14,117 bases of DNA from assembly GCA_958414155.1 (NCBI GenBank), contig CATYWI010000003.1:1-14117 (forward strand). The letters are read 5' to 3'. The notes under the pieces are model-generated. The model was not told the DNA's origin. It worked only from the letters and a program-made list of their open reading frames with translations, and ran no database searches. This DNA comes from an uncultured Anaerotruncus sp. (GTDB taxonomy: Bacteria; Bacillota_A; Clostridia; Oscillospirales; CAG-272). Of the stretch, positions 6,835-13,562 are shown one piece after another. Made by a program: the position numbers and the translations under genes. How positions within the stretch are numbered: the first letter of the stretch is position 1; the number at the start of each line of letters is the position of its first letter.

Positions 6835-7525
6835 ATGAAGGAGCGAATATTCCGTCGCATACTCGCCGCCGGCACAGTTCCGGCCTTGTCCGCCGCGCTG
6901 ATCTGCCGACGGCGGTAAAGGATGACGGCGGCATCCCGCGCGCGTGCGATATACAGAATGACGGGGACCGTTTATCGGCGCTGATCGCCCGGTTGCTGCC
7001 GATGAAACGGAGCTTTTCGGTTTACCGTTCATTTACCCAAAATCGCGCGGCATTTGCCGTACAGCCTGTCGGCTTCGGGGCGGACCCGATAGCGGATCCG
7101 GAAGTAAAATATCAGATCATGCCTGTGCAGAAATATGATAAGTCGCAGACTTCGTACATCACCCCGGTCGGCGCCGGATGCAACGCTTTTGCAATAAGTG
7201 CAAAATGCACCGAACCGGAAGCGGCTACGCTTGTGCTTGACGCACTTGCACGCGAGTCGTACCGCACTCTCCGCCGGACCGTTTTCGAAGCCTGCTACCG
7301 TCACACTTACGGCGCGGAGTCAGACGCACTGAACGTATTTGAGCTGATGCTCGACACCGCCGGATGCGACCCCGGTATATTTTTGCCAACGGATATTCCG
7401 ACGAGGCGGCGGCGATACGTGCGCCGAGAGGCGGGAACCTTTCGTCTTACAACGCAGCGCGGCACAGCGGATACCGGAACAGCTTCGCCGCCGCTATCAA
7501 AAAAGCCGCCGGGAAGAACGGCTAA
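6835..7525 (+). pseudogene. Remnant of an extracellular solute-binding lipoprotein gene
   Basis: Three pieces in two frames look like a decayed solute-binding protein of the sugar-uptake type found in Clostridia. (1) An ATG at 6835 with AAGGAA upstream encodes a signal-peptide-like MKERIFRRILAAG... with a Cys, then stops at 6918. (2) About 7025-7375, in another frame, carries QIMPVQKYDKSQTSYITPV, then ALARESYRTLRRTVFEACYR, matching the usual C-terminal part of these proteins (PKYDEAQ...Y, AMAAESYRTV...YYE). (3) From about 7376 the coding sense shifts by one frame to YIFANGYSDEAAAIR, then SSYNAARHSGYRNSFAAAIKK, ending at 7525, like a normal C-terminal end. Full-length relatives exceed 400 residues; most of the middle is missing here. 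Family assignment is from memory of such sequences. Confidence 0.55.
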
Positions 7526-7568
7526 ATCGATCCAACAGAAAACGGCAGATGCGGACCGGATACGTCAA

Positions 7569-7600
7569 GGGCTGTGCATTTTTTTGCACAGTCCCGTTTT
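7569..7600 (+). terminator. Intrinsic terminator after the solute-binding remnant
   Basis: GGGCTGTGCA pairs with TGCACAGTCCC (one bulged T) around a T-only loop and is followed by GTTTT on the plus strand. It survives 44 nt past the final stop of the pseudogene. Confidence 0.72.
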
Positions 7601-7635
7601 CTCCCCTTATTTCGACAGATTTTTTTATTTCTCCG

Positions 7636-7644
7636 TGATATACT
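7636..7644 (+). promoter_or_regulatory. Extended -10 promoter element of the SLOG gene
   Basis: TGATATACT combines the TGn extension with a TATACT -10. The -35 region is poor; the nearest TTGACA-like match, TCGACA at 7612-7617, is 21 bp away. The expected start near 7651 leaves about 49 nt to the ATG at 7700. Confidence 0.5.
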
Positions 7645-7699
7645 GAATGCAGGAAGGCGGAAATGCCATCCAAGTACATATACGGAGGTCTAAAATATT

Positions 7700-8215
7700 A
7701 TGAAAACCTGTGCTTTCACCGGGCTCCGCCCGCAAAATCTCCCGTTTGGCTTAAACGAGGAGGACGAACGCTGCACAAAGCTCAAAAAGACTCTCAGAGA
7801 GCAGACGATCAGGGTCATCGAAAATGAAGGCGTAACTCACTTTATTACCGGAATGGCGATCGGCGTGGATATGTACGCCGCCGAGATCGTTCTTGGGCTG
7901 AAGGCAGCCTATCCCGGAGTTACGCTTGAATGCGCAATTCCGTACGAAAACCAGGCGGAAAAGTGGCAGGAGCCGCTACGTGACCGCTACTTTGAAATTG
8001 CCGCCGGATGCGACAGGGAAACCATGCTGCAAAAGCACTATACCAAAGACTGCATGGGCCGCCGCGACCGTTATATGATCGACCGCGCCGATATTCTGAT
8101 CGCCGTGTGGGACGGCAGTCACGGAGCAACGGGCAGAACGGTCGGCTATGCATTACGTCAGGGAAAAACGGTCGTTGTGATCGATCCGAAAACCTCCGGA
8201 GTCGAGCGCAGATAA
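7700..8215 (+). CDS. SLOG family (DUF1273, YpsA-like) protein
   Basis: A 171-residue cytoplasmic protein. The SLOG superfamily has a Rossmann-like nucleotide-binding fold related to DprA and lysine-decarboxylase-like proteins; members are proposed to sense or process nucleotide-derived ligands. Family landmarks: CAFTGLRPQNLPFG at residues 4-17, THFITGMAIGVDMYAAE at 46-62 (the Gly-rich ligand loop), LECAIPYENQAEKW, CDRETMLQKHYTKDCMGRRDRYM, and near the C-terminus RADILIAVWDGSHGATGRTV, with the GxxGGT-like turn of the family appearing as HGATG. Length is normal. GGAGG lies 11 nt before the ATG. It is monocistronic, between an extended -10 promoter and a terminator. B. subtilis YpsA has been linked to cell division; whether that carries over is unknown. 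Confidence 0.88.
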   Translation: MKTCAFTGLRPQNLPFGLNEEDERCTKLKKTLREQTIRVIENEGVTHFITGMAIGVDMYAAEIVLGLKAAYPGVTLECAIPYENQAEKWQEPLRDRYFEIAAGCDRETMLQKHYTKDCMGRRDRYMIDRADILIAVWDGSHGATGRTVGYALRQGKTVVVIDPKTSGVERR

Positions 8216-8250
8216 TGGATAATAACACGTTCCGGATACATATTCGTCCG

Positions 8251-8294
8251 AAAAAGGCAGGGCTGCCGTGCATGTGCACGATGGCCCGTCTTTT
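8251..8294 (+). terminator. Intrinsic terminator of the SLOG gene
   Basis: GGGC (8260-8263) pairs with GCCC (8284-8287) and CGTGC with GCACG inside, joined by two G-U pairs and one mismatch. The loop is four bases. GTCTTTT follows on the plus strand. It begins 45 nt past the stop. Confidence 0.68.
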
Positions 8295-8368
8295 ATCGAT
8301 CAATTACAGCCGCAGCTTCCGATCGGCTTCGCCGAAGTTAATAGAGTTCAAATCGTCTGATTCTTCGG

Positions 8369-8408
8369 CAGAAAAGGCTCGGGTCACAAGTGACCCGAGC
8401 CTTTTCTG
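8369..8408. terminator. Perfect 19-bp inverted repeat, bidirectional terminator
   Basis: Bases 8369-8387 and 8390-8408 are exact inverted copies separated by AA; the core is GGCTCGGGTCAC against GTGACCCGAGCC and the ends are A4/T4. It lies between the convergent SLOG and anti-sigma genes and would stop transcription from both sides, mainly the anti-sigma transcript that ends 84 nt away. Confidence 0.82.
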
Positions 8409-8491
8409 TGAAGACAAGACAATGGAGCTTGTGTGTAAACGGGTTATTCTACCGCATATCTGTCATCCAACACATAATTGTTTTACCTATT

Positions 8492-9466
8492 TCATGCACA
8501 ATTGTCGGGAATATCACCTCCGCCTGGAAGCAGTCCTCCAATAGGGGCAACACGCGAGTAAAGTGCGAAAACGCACTCCGACAGATTACTGAGCTTTACG
8601 CCTGAAAGCTCATCGGCTGTTACAAACAGTACTGCATAACCGTTGTACATACGAATGCAAATATTCTTATTTTTCTCTTGCAATTCACTTAAATATCTAA
8701 CGGAATTTTGCTTGTTATACTCATTCCATAATTCTTCGTATTCTGCACTCAATGAATTTGCGAGATCGCAGGTGTTTTTTATATCCGCTGCGATGTCAGC
8801 AGCCTCAAATTTCCCTTCATGAATGTATTTGGACAGCAATTCATCCCCATAATAAGAGACGCGTTCATCGTAAAGCGCCCTCGCCCACTTCTCACCGCCG
8901 ATAACAGGTACATCCGCGGGAATTCCGGTTGTGTACAGCGTTTCGCCCCAGCAAAGCAGCAAGCCTTCTTTTTCCAACGTGCTTAGCTTATAAAACTCAG
9001 CCTTGTTTTGCTCGATTTCGTCGGTTAGTGCTTTATAGGTCTTTCCGTTGTACACAAAAGAATCCATGTCCGAACGGTCTTTCTTTGAAATCACGACTGC
9101 GAAATACTTTCCCGCATTATCGGTGTCTTCAAGCGCATCTCTCAGCGACATTTTAACGGTCAATCCGTTCCACTCGGTAAAACCGTCTACAATTTCAGAT
9201 GTTGAACCGTGAGGCGCCCATATCATGTTTTCGAGCGCATCCGGGAACTCCGGTTTTTCTGGATCTAAAAGTTTACCGAACAATCCACTGAAATATCCGA
9301 AACATAACGCAAGAGCAAGACACGCTGCAATCGTGGATGCCTTTATCCATGGTTTAGTTTTCTTTTTATCCTTTTTGATCTGTGACGCCATGATATCCGT
9401 TCCCGCTCTTACAATCAAGTCGTCATCAATGCCTCCGATGGAAGTGAGTAACCTCATATTATTCAT
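8492..9466 (-). CDS. Membrane anti-sigma factor partner of the adjacent ECF sigma factor
   Basis: A 324-residue single-pass membrane protein. The N-terminal 38 residues (starting MNNMRLLTSIGGIDDDLIVRA) are cytoplasmic, with a strongly basic KKDKKKTK stretch before one transmembrane helix at about 41-61 (ASTIAACLALALCFGYFSG). About 260 extracytoplasmic residues follow, rich in acidic and aromatic residues, with no domain I recognise; the C-terminus is Gly/Pro-rich. The short N-terminus ending in ...DDDLI..A is typical of anti-sigma factors paired with clostridial ECF-type sigma factors. Its ATG overlaps the sigma stop as ATGA (4 nt), so the pair is translationally coupled and likely made in fixed ratio. 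Expected role: hold the sigma factor at the membrane until an envelope signal arrives. The inducing signal is not visible. Confidence 0.8.
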   Translation of the reverse strand: MNNMRLLTSIGGIDDDLIVRAGTDIMASQIKKDKKKTKPWIKASTIAACLALALCFGYFSGLFGKLLDPEKPEFPDALENMIWAPHGSTSEIVDGFTEWNGLTVKMSLRDALEDTDNAGKYFAVVISKKDRSDMDSFVYNGKTYKALTDEIEQNKAEFYKLSTLEKEGLLLCWGETLYTTGIPADVPVIGGEKWARALYDERVSYYGDELLSKYIHEGKFEAADIAADIKNTCDLANSLSAEYEELWNEYNKQNSVRYLSELQEKNKNICIRMYNGYAVLFVTADELSGVKLSNLSECVFALYSRVAPIGGLLPGGGDIPDNCA

Positions 9467-10023
9467 ATAGTGAACCCTTCTTTCTCTAAATAATCTTTCA
9501 GCAAAATGCGGGTGCGGTGCAGGATGCTGCCTACATTTGTTTCGCTTATATGATATAGTGACGCTATCTCACGGTTAGTACTCATATACCAATACCTGCG
9601 CACAAAAACATTACAAGTCTGTTCGGGCAGTGTATGCAGGAATTCTGAAATAGCTTTCGATAATGCAAACCCATCTGCAAGATCCGATACAGAGTCCGGA
9701 TCAGGAATGCAATCCGACAATTCCTCCAACACAATGTCAACCTGACCTGCGCCCCGCTTTTTTGCTTTTAACTTATCATATTTGTCAAGGGCAAGATTTC
9801 TTGTGATTTTCGCGAGAAACGCTGGCAATACGTTCGGTCGATTCGGAGGAATACTATTCCATGTTTTTAGATACACATCGTTTTCACACTCTTCGGCATC
9901 CTCATGGTTGCCAAGAATTCGGTATGCTATATACTTGATGTATCGCGTATATTTCTTCTCAGTTTCGCGAATGGCACTTTCGGCGCGTTGCCAAAACAGG
10001 TCTACGATTTTATCATCATCCAA
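9463..10023 (-). CDS. ECF-type RNA polymerase sigma-70 family factor
   Basis: A 186-residue sigma factor starting at TTG. Region 2 spans roughly residues 10-95: YTRYIKYIAYRILGNHEDAEECENDVYLKTWNSIP, then AFLAKITRNLALDKYDK, the -10 recognition and core-binding helices. Region 4 spans about 120-183: LHTLPEQTCNVFVRRYWYMSTNREIA, then SETNVGSILHRTRILLKDYL, a helix-turn-helix for -35 recognition. Region 3 is absent, as in ECF factors. No ATG in this frame fits; AGGAGG (10032-10037) is 8 nt before TTG 10023. It is followed by its anti-sigma gene with an ATGA overlap. A TGATAC/CGTCTA pair at 10068-10094 resembles ECF promoters and suggests autoregulation. The pair is more AT-rich than its neighbours, which may mean acquisition. 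Confidence 0.9.
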   Translation of the reverse strand: MDDDKIVDLFWQRAESAIRETEKKYTRYIKYIAYRILGNHEDAEECENDVYLKTWNSIPPNRPNVLPAFLAKITRNLALDKYDKLKAKKRGAGQVDIVLEELSDCIPDPDSVSDLADGFALSKAISEFLHTLPEQTCNVFVRRYWYMSTNREIASLYHISETNVGSILHRTRILLKDYLEKEGFTI

Positions 10024-10031
10024 ATCTATGC

Positions 10032-10037
10032 CCTCCT
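10032..10037 (-). promoter_or_regulatory. Ribosome binding site supporting the TTG start of the sigma gene
   Basis: AGGAGG stands 8 nt before TTG 10023. The ATGs just downstream are in the wrong frame (TTG GAT GAT GAT). Confidence 0.82.
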
Positions 10038-10067
10038 TTCGTTATAACTAAAGGCCTTTCACCCATA

Positions 10068-10094
10068 TAGACGGTTATTGAGTTGTATGTATCA
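10068..10094 (-). promoter_or_regulatory. Possible autoregulated ECF promoter
   Basis: On the minus strand TGATAC (10089-10094) and CGTCTA (10068-10073) are 15 bp apart. ECF promoters of Firmicutes often read TGAAAC then CGTC/CGTA with about 16 bp between. The -35 overlaps the stop codon of the gene upstream. The spacing is slightly short and the call is tentative. Confidence 0.4.
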
Positions 10095-11146
10095 CAGAAA
10101 ATGAAAAATATTATGGAAAAATCGATACATCTCCGCGCCACCCCCGGCACATTTGCGCTCGACGAACAACTCTGGCAATTTTTTAATATACATTCTTCCC
10201 AGCGCCGAGCTACCGAGATACGCCTCCACATTCGTCACGGGAAGGACACACCAATCGCTGTCGACGGGTTTGTTGGCAAGGTAGTATTCGAGCAGCGTTC
10301 TCGTCACACGGAGCGGCACCTTCTGCGGCGTCACTTCCGCAAGCCACTGTTCCTGCTCGTCGGTCAGTCGGAAGGATTCTGTCCGAAGCGCACCAAGCTC
10401 CAGAGCATCGGAAATTACATCATCAAAGCGGAGGATCAGGTCGCCTTTCGTGCCTTCCGAGAAGATCGGGATTTGGTATTGTATGACCTTTTTCCGCCAT
10501 GCGTCTTCGAGTTTTTCCATGTTGTCGACAAGTTTATGTGTGGTTTTGCCCACCTTGTCGCGGTTGGCATTTATGAAATTAACGATGCCGCGCAGGTGTC
10601 GGATATACCATCCACAGCCGTTTTCGTCCATCAGTTCGGGAAACGCATCGTGAAGCTCGCGGAAATCTGTTTTGAACTGCCACTCCGCTCTTGGGGTGGC
10701 ATTCTTTTTGTCAGGAATACTGCACCATGCGCAGAGAGCACAGCGGGCATCGTCGGTGCGCTCATACGGATCACCGCCTTTCGGTGTCCCGTCCGGGTTG
10801 TGAAAGAGATATCCCCTCGCAAGGACAGCCAATATCCGCGCAAAGCCGTAGTTTTCCATGAGCATATCCATGGTAAACCGACCGAGAAAGCTGTTGTCCT
10901 TCTTGTTCCGGGCGGCATAGGTCGGCTCTTTGGTATAGTCGAGAAACTCCGCCCAGTCGTTCGGCAATCAGCGACCACGGCTCGACCATGACAACACCGC
11001 GCAGATGGGAAAGATACAGGTGGCGGATGTCATGTTCATGGTTCGGCGGATATACCACGACCTCCTCGTTCTTTGCAATATGCGGATTGCGCAGGATCGC
11101 CGTCATGTGACTGCCGGTCAGACCGTATGCGGTTGTGTGGCGGCAA
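10092..11146 (-). pseudogene. Frameshifted, 5'-truncated gene of unknown family
   Basis: I do not recognise the family. Reading starts in one frame near 11146 (containing TAYGLTGSHMTAILRNPHIA, then NHEHDIRHLYLSHLRGVVM, VEPWSLIA) and continues after a one-base shift near 10962 as NDWAEFLDYTKEPTYAARN to the stop at 10092. A single extra base in GCC-G-AAC explains it. The downstream part is 291 codons counted from a TTG at 10967. It is soluble-looking, with a Cys cluster RCALCAWC (C-x2-C-x2-C, possibly metal binding), a conserved-looking ENGCGWYIRHLRGIVNFINANRDK region and a basic C-terminus. The amino-acid composition is natural on this strand, unlike the overlapping plus-strand frame, which is His/Arg-rich. 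No ribosome binding site precedes the ATG at 11106. The 5' end meets the integrase remnant. The shift could also be a sequencing error. Confidence 0.5.
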
Positions 11147-11631
11147 CGCGCGTCAAGCAGCAGCTTTTAAAGGCAAAAGGACGCGGGAGGGGTCATTTCG
11201 TTTCCTCGACCAAAAGCGACCGGGCGAGAACGCTGACGGTCGCTCCCGTTGTGCCGGATATTCTGCGACGCGTCAAGACTGAGCAGGTAAAAAATCACCT
11301 TGCTGTCGGTCTGGCTTGGGAGAATGAGCATAATTTCGTTTTCACGAATGCGATGGGATATTTTATTGTGCCTGAGACGGCATACAAAACCGTGAAGCGC
11401 ACCGCTGCGAAAATCGGGCGAGCTGACCTCCGGTTTCACTCCCTCCGCCATAGTTACGCGGTCAACGCTCTTCAAGCCGGGGATGACTTGAAAACCGTGA
11501 GTCAAAGCCTCGGTCATGCGACAGCGAGTTTCACTGCCGACGTTTACGGTCATGTTTCTGAACGCATGAGGCAGGAAAGCGCGGAACGAATGCAGAATTT
11601 CTATGAAAGTCTCGTGGTGAAAAAGGGGTAA
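11146..11631 (+). pseudogene. C-terminal remnant of a tyrosine recombinase (phage/ICE integrase)
   Basis: About 161 codons of the catalytic half of an integrase. Family-like sequence begins at RVKQQLLKAKGRGRGHF and STKSDRARTLTVAPVV, which hold the beta-hairpin lysine. HSLRHSYA is the H-x-x-R box (near 11,431-11,460), LGHATASFTADVYGHV carries the second His/Trp-position histidine and the nucleophile Tyr (codon 11545-11547). The first catalytic Arg region and the whole N-terminal core-binding domain are missing. The open frame extends upstream to an ATG at 11005, but that part is antisense to the neighbouring gene and unlike an integrase. The gene points toward tRNA-Ser and stops 119 bp from its 3' end, the normal layout of a tRNA-targeting integrase. 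It is very probably inactive. Confidence 0.78.
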
Positions 11632-11658
11632 AAAAGCCCTTTCAAAATCTGAAAGGGG
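11631..11658 (-). terminator. Minus-strand intrinsic terminator at the integrase 3' end
   Basis: CCCTTTCA (11637-11644) and TGAAAGGG (11650-11657) form a perfect 8-bp stem. On the minus strand it is followed by CTTTTTT. On the plus strand there is no T-run. It would stop read-through from tRNA-Ser into the integrase remnant. Confidence 0.7.
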
Positions 11659-11691
11659 TATCGAATGGGGTAAGAAATCTTTTGAACAAGA

Positions 11692-11749
11692 AAAAGCCAC
11701 AACATATAGTGCTTTTGCGACTGTTTAAACACTGTATATTGTGGTTTTT
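11692..11749. terminator. Bidirectional terminator between the integrase remnant and tRNA-Ser
   Basis: CCACAACATATAGTG (11697-11711) pairs with CACTGTATATTGTGG (11730-11744), with two mismatches of C/A type. The stem is flanked by an A-run on the left and T5 on the right, so it can work in both directions. It begins one base past the CCA end of tRNA-Ser. The loop is 18 bases. Confidence 0.68.
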
Positions 11750-11750
11750 C

Positions 11751-11842
11751 TGGCGGAGATGGAGAGATTTGAACTCTCGCGCCGTTATTCACGACCTACA
11801 CCCTTAGCAGGGGCGCCTCTTCGACCTCTTGAGTACTACTCC
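11751..11842 (-). tRNA. tRNA-Ser (anticodon GCU)
   Basis: A 92-nt class II tRNA with encoded CCA (11751-11753). Visible parts on the minus strand: D-arm CTC/GAG; anticodon loop CTGCTAA with CGCCC/GGGTG stem, giving anticodon GCU for AGC/AGU codons; long variable arm GTCGT/ACGGC; T-arm GAGAG-TTCAAAT-CTCTC. The acceptor strands are GGAGTAG and CATCTCC: five pairs form, but positions 5-68 (U-U) and 6-67 (A-A) do not. U8 is present, the base that ThiI, encoded just upstream, thiolates. The integrase remnant lies at its 3' end, so this end may have been supplied by the integrated element. It has its own promoter and terminator, which suggests it is still expressed. Confidence 0.92.
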
Positions 11843-11900
11843 AAGGGTGTTTGCGGCTTGGGCGGGCAAATCATTCGCTCCGGCACAGCCAACGATGAAT

Positions 11901-11929
11901 ATTATACACTATACCCACCGCTTTGTCAA
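11901..11929 (-). promoter_or_regulatory. Consensus sigma-A promoter of tRNA-Ser
   Basis: Perfect TTGACA (11924-11929) and perfect TATAAT (11901-11906) on the minus strand with 17 bp between. The start near 11894 gives a leader of about 50 nt to the tRNA 5' end. Confidence 0.9.
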
Positions 11930-11952
11930 GTCTTTTTTGTCATTTTTATTAC

Positions 11953-11992
11953 CGGCGGTGTCAAAAACCTTTTCGGTCCCTCGACACCGCCG
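11953..11992 (-). other. Stem-loop after thiI
   Basis: CGGCGGTGTC (11953-11962) and GACACCGCCG (11983-11992) are exact inverted copies around a 20-base loop that holds a smaller ACC/GGT hairpin. On the minus strand GTAATAAAAATG follows, not a T-run, so it is a weak or non-standard terminator or a 3'-end stabiliser of the thiI message. Confidence 0.6.
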
Positions 11993-12054
11993 CAGATATT
12001 GATCTTTAATATGTCACAGCGTCATTCCGGAATACCGTACAGCGGCGTCGGATA

Positions 12055-13248
12055 TCAGTCCTTGAAGTCCGCCTTAAGGTATATGACATTATCCGAGGCT
12101 ATCGCCTCTGCTCTGAGCGCCTCAAAATCGAGCTTGCGCTCCTCATCCAGCACCTTTGCAAGCTCCGGGCGGGTCTTGGGGTGACGCGGCGTGAACACGG
12201 TGCAGCAGTCCTCATACGGGAGTATCGACGTTTCAAACGTATTTATCGCGCGTGCACGTTCGATTATCTCCTCCTTATCCATTCCGATCAGCGGACGGAA
12301 AACGGGGAGCGCCGAGGCATCGTTGGTCACGGCGAGCGCCTGCATGGTCTGCGATGCGACCTGACCGAGGCTTTCACCAGTGATAAGCGCGCCGCAGTCG
12401 GTCTTTTTTGCTATCTCGGAGGCTATCGACATCATATACCGACGCAGAAGCAGTGTGAAATAATCCTCACAGCAGGCGCGCGACAGTTCCTCCTGTATAT
12501 GCGTCAGCGAAACAACGTGCAAAAAGATGCTTCCGGACCACATTGTGAGTCGGCGTGCCAGCTCAACGACCTTCTCTCTTGCCTGCTCGCTCGTATACGG
12601 GAACGATTCAAAATAGACTGCCTCAAGCTTTATTCCGCGCTTTGCCATCATCCAGCCCGCGACCGGCGAATCTATACCGCCGGAAAGCAGTAAAAGTCCC
12701 TTACCGTTTGAGCCTACCGGCATACCTCCGGCTGCATGTTTCTGTCCCGCGGTGATATATGCGCCCTCTTCGCGCACCTCACACATAACGGTGACCTCCG
12801 GATGATGAACATCCACTTTAAGATTATGATAATTCGTAAGTATAGCCGCGCCTATTTCCTCGCATATCTGCTGTGAATGCATGGGGAAGCTCTTATCGGC
12901 ACGTCTTGCTTCGACCTTGAAGGTGCGCGCGGATGAAAGCGTATCGGCAAGATACTCCACCGCTGTGCGGCAAAGCTCGCCTATCTCCTTTTCGGCGTAA
13001 GCCGAACGGCTGACCGCGATTATACCGAAGGTGTGCATGGCAACGCGGTATGCGGCATCCATATCCGAAGTCTCGTCCTCCGGCTCGATGCGTGCAAGGC
13101 TCCTGCCCTTGATAACGCGGTATTTGCCCACCTGCTGAAGGCGGTATTTCAGTTCACGGCTCAGAAGCGTCTCAAAAAAGCTGCGGTTTGCGCCCTTAAG
13201 ACAGATCTCGCCGTATTTGCAAAGCAATATTTCTCTGAATTCAGACAT
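12055..13248 (-). CDS. thiI: tRNA 4-thiouridine synthase ThiI (no rhodanese domain)
   Basis: A 397-residue enzyme that adenylates U8 of tRNA and transfers sulfur to make s4U; in many bacteria it also passes sulfur to thiazole synthesis. The N-terminal ferredoxin-like region starts ILLCKYGEICLKGANR, a THUMP domain follows to about residue 165 (RTFKVEARRADKSFPMHS), then the PP-loop ATPase with LLLLSGGIDSPVAG (SGGIDSP 189-195), GALITGESLGQVASQT (about 286-301) and ILPYEDCCTVFTP, whose C348/C349 corresponds to the E. coli catalytic Cys344 region. The protein ends without the rhodanese domain of enterobacterial ThiI, the usual form in Firmicutes, where a partner cysteine desulfurase supplies sulfur. 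GGAG lies 9 nt before the ATG. The start overlaps the preceding gene by 8 nt. Confidence 0.95.
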   Translation of the reverse strand: MSEFREILLCKYGEICLKGANRSFFETLLSRELKYRLQQVGKYRVIKGRSLARIEPEDETSDMDAAYRVAMHTFGIIAVSRSAYAEKEIGELCRTAVEYLADTLSSARTFKVEARRADKSFPMHSQQICEEIGAAILTNYHNLKVDVHHPEVTVMCEVREEGAYITAGQKHAAGGMPVGSNGKGLLLLSGGIDSPVAGWMMAKRGIKLEAVYFESFPYTSEQAREKVVELARRLTMWSGSIFLHVVSLTHIQEELSRACCEDYFTLLLRRYMMSIASEIAKKTDCGALITGESLGQVASQTMQALAVTNDASALPVFRPLIGMDKEEIIERARAINTFETSILPYEDCCTVFTPRHPKTRPELAKVLDEERKLDFEALRAEAIASDNVIYLKADFKD

Positions 13249-13558
13249 TACCGTTATCTCCGTCCGCGTTGTTTTCGCCGTCGCCGTCAGCGGGAGCTAT
13301 CAGCTCCGCGGCGGAGTCAAGCAGGCGCTCGGGGACAAAAAAGTCCACGCCGCCGAAGAAGTCAAATCCCATAATAACGCGGTTAAAGCTCTCACGCGAA
13401 TGCGGGCGCGTCACATACGGAACGCTCTCTCCGCGAAGGATGCTTTCGATAAACGCCGCCTCGGCGTTGTCACGCGCGGTAGTGAGAAGTACAAATTTTT
13501 CGTTTTCTGCCGCAGCGGCGGTCTCTGCCGCGCCGGGGCGCTTTGCGATGTCGCTCAT
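13241..13558 (-). CDS. DUF2007-like small protein
   Basis: A 105-residue protein with a core resembling DUF2007 (putative signal-transducing protein): FVLLTTARDNAEAAFIESILRGESVPYVTR is the typical opening, where a surface helix follows a short strand. The N-terminus is Ala/Glu-rich, and the C-terminus is an acidic, Asn/Gly/Asp-rich tail. No catalytic residues are evident and the function is unknown; PII-like folds are the closest structural idea for this family. ATG 13558 is preferred because GGAGAG lies just upstream. The alternative ATG 13579 forms an ATGA overlap with the exonuclease stop but has no Shine-Dalgarno and adds seven residues. The stop overlaps the thiI start by 8 nt, so both are likely translated in a coupled way. 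Confidence 0.75.
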   Translation of the reverse strand: MSDIAKRPGAAETAAAAENEKFVLLTTARDNAEAAFIESILRGESVPYVTRPHSRESFNRVIMGFDFFGGVDFFVPERLLDSAAELIAPADGDGENNADGDNGNV

Positions 13559-13562
13559 TTTA

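Noticed and set aside
8346..8370. AGAGTTCAAATC followed by a sequence partly like the 3' end of tRNA-Ser, as a possible second att site
   Set aside because: Twelve bases match, but the copy is inverted relative to the tRNA gene, so it cannot be the direct repeat left by integration, and the T-stem would not pair. Probably chance.
8216..8544. Open plus-strand frame continuing after the SLOG gene stop
   Set aside because: It runs through two terminator hairpins and has no recognisable domain; treated as intergenic.
10083..10991. A 302-codon plus-strand frame across the unknown gene
   Set aside because: Its translation is His/Arg-rich and unnatural; the minus-strand reading has normal composition and continuous helices.
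11005..11145. The open frame upstream of the integrase remnant as its real N-terminus
   Set aside because: The translation (VADVMFMVRRIYHDLLVL...) is not integrase-like and is antisense to the neighbouring gene; the conserved part begins only near 11146.
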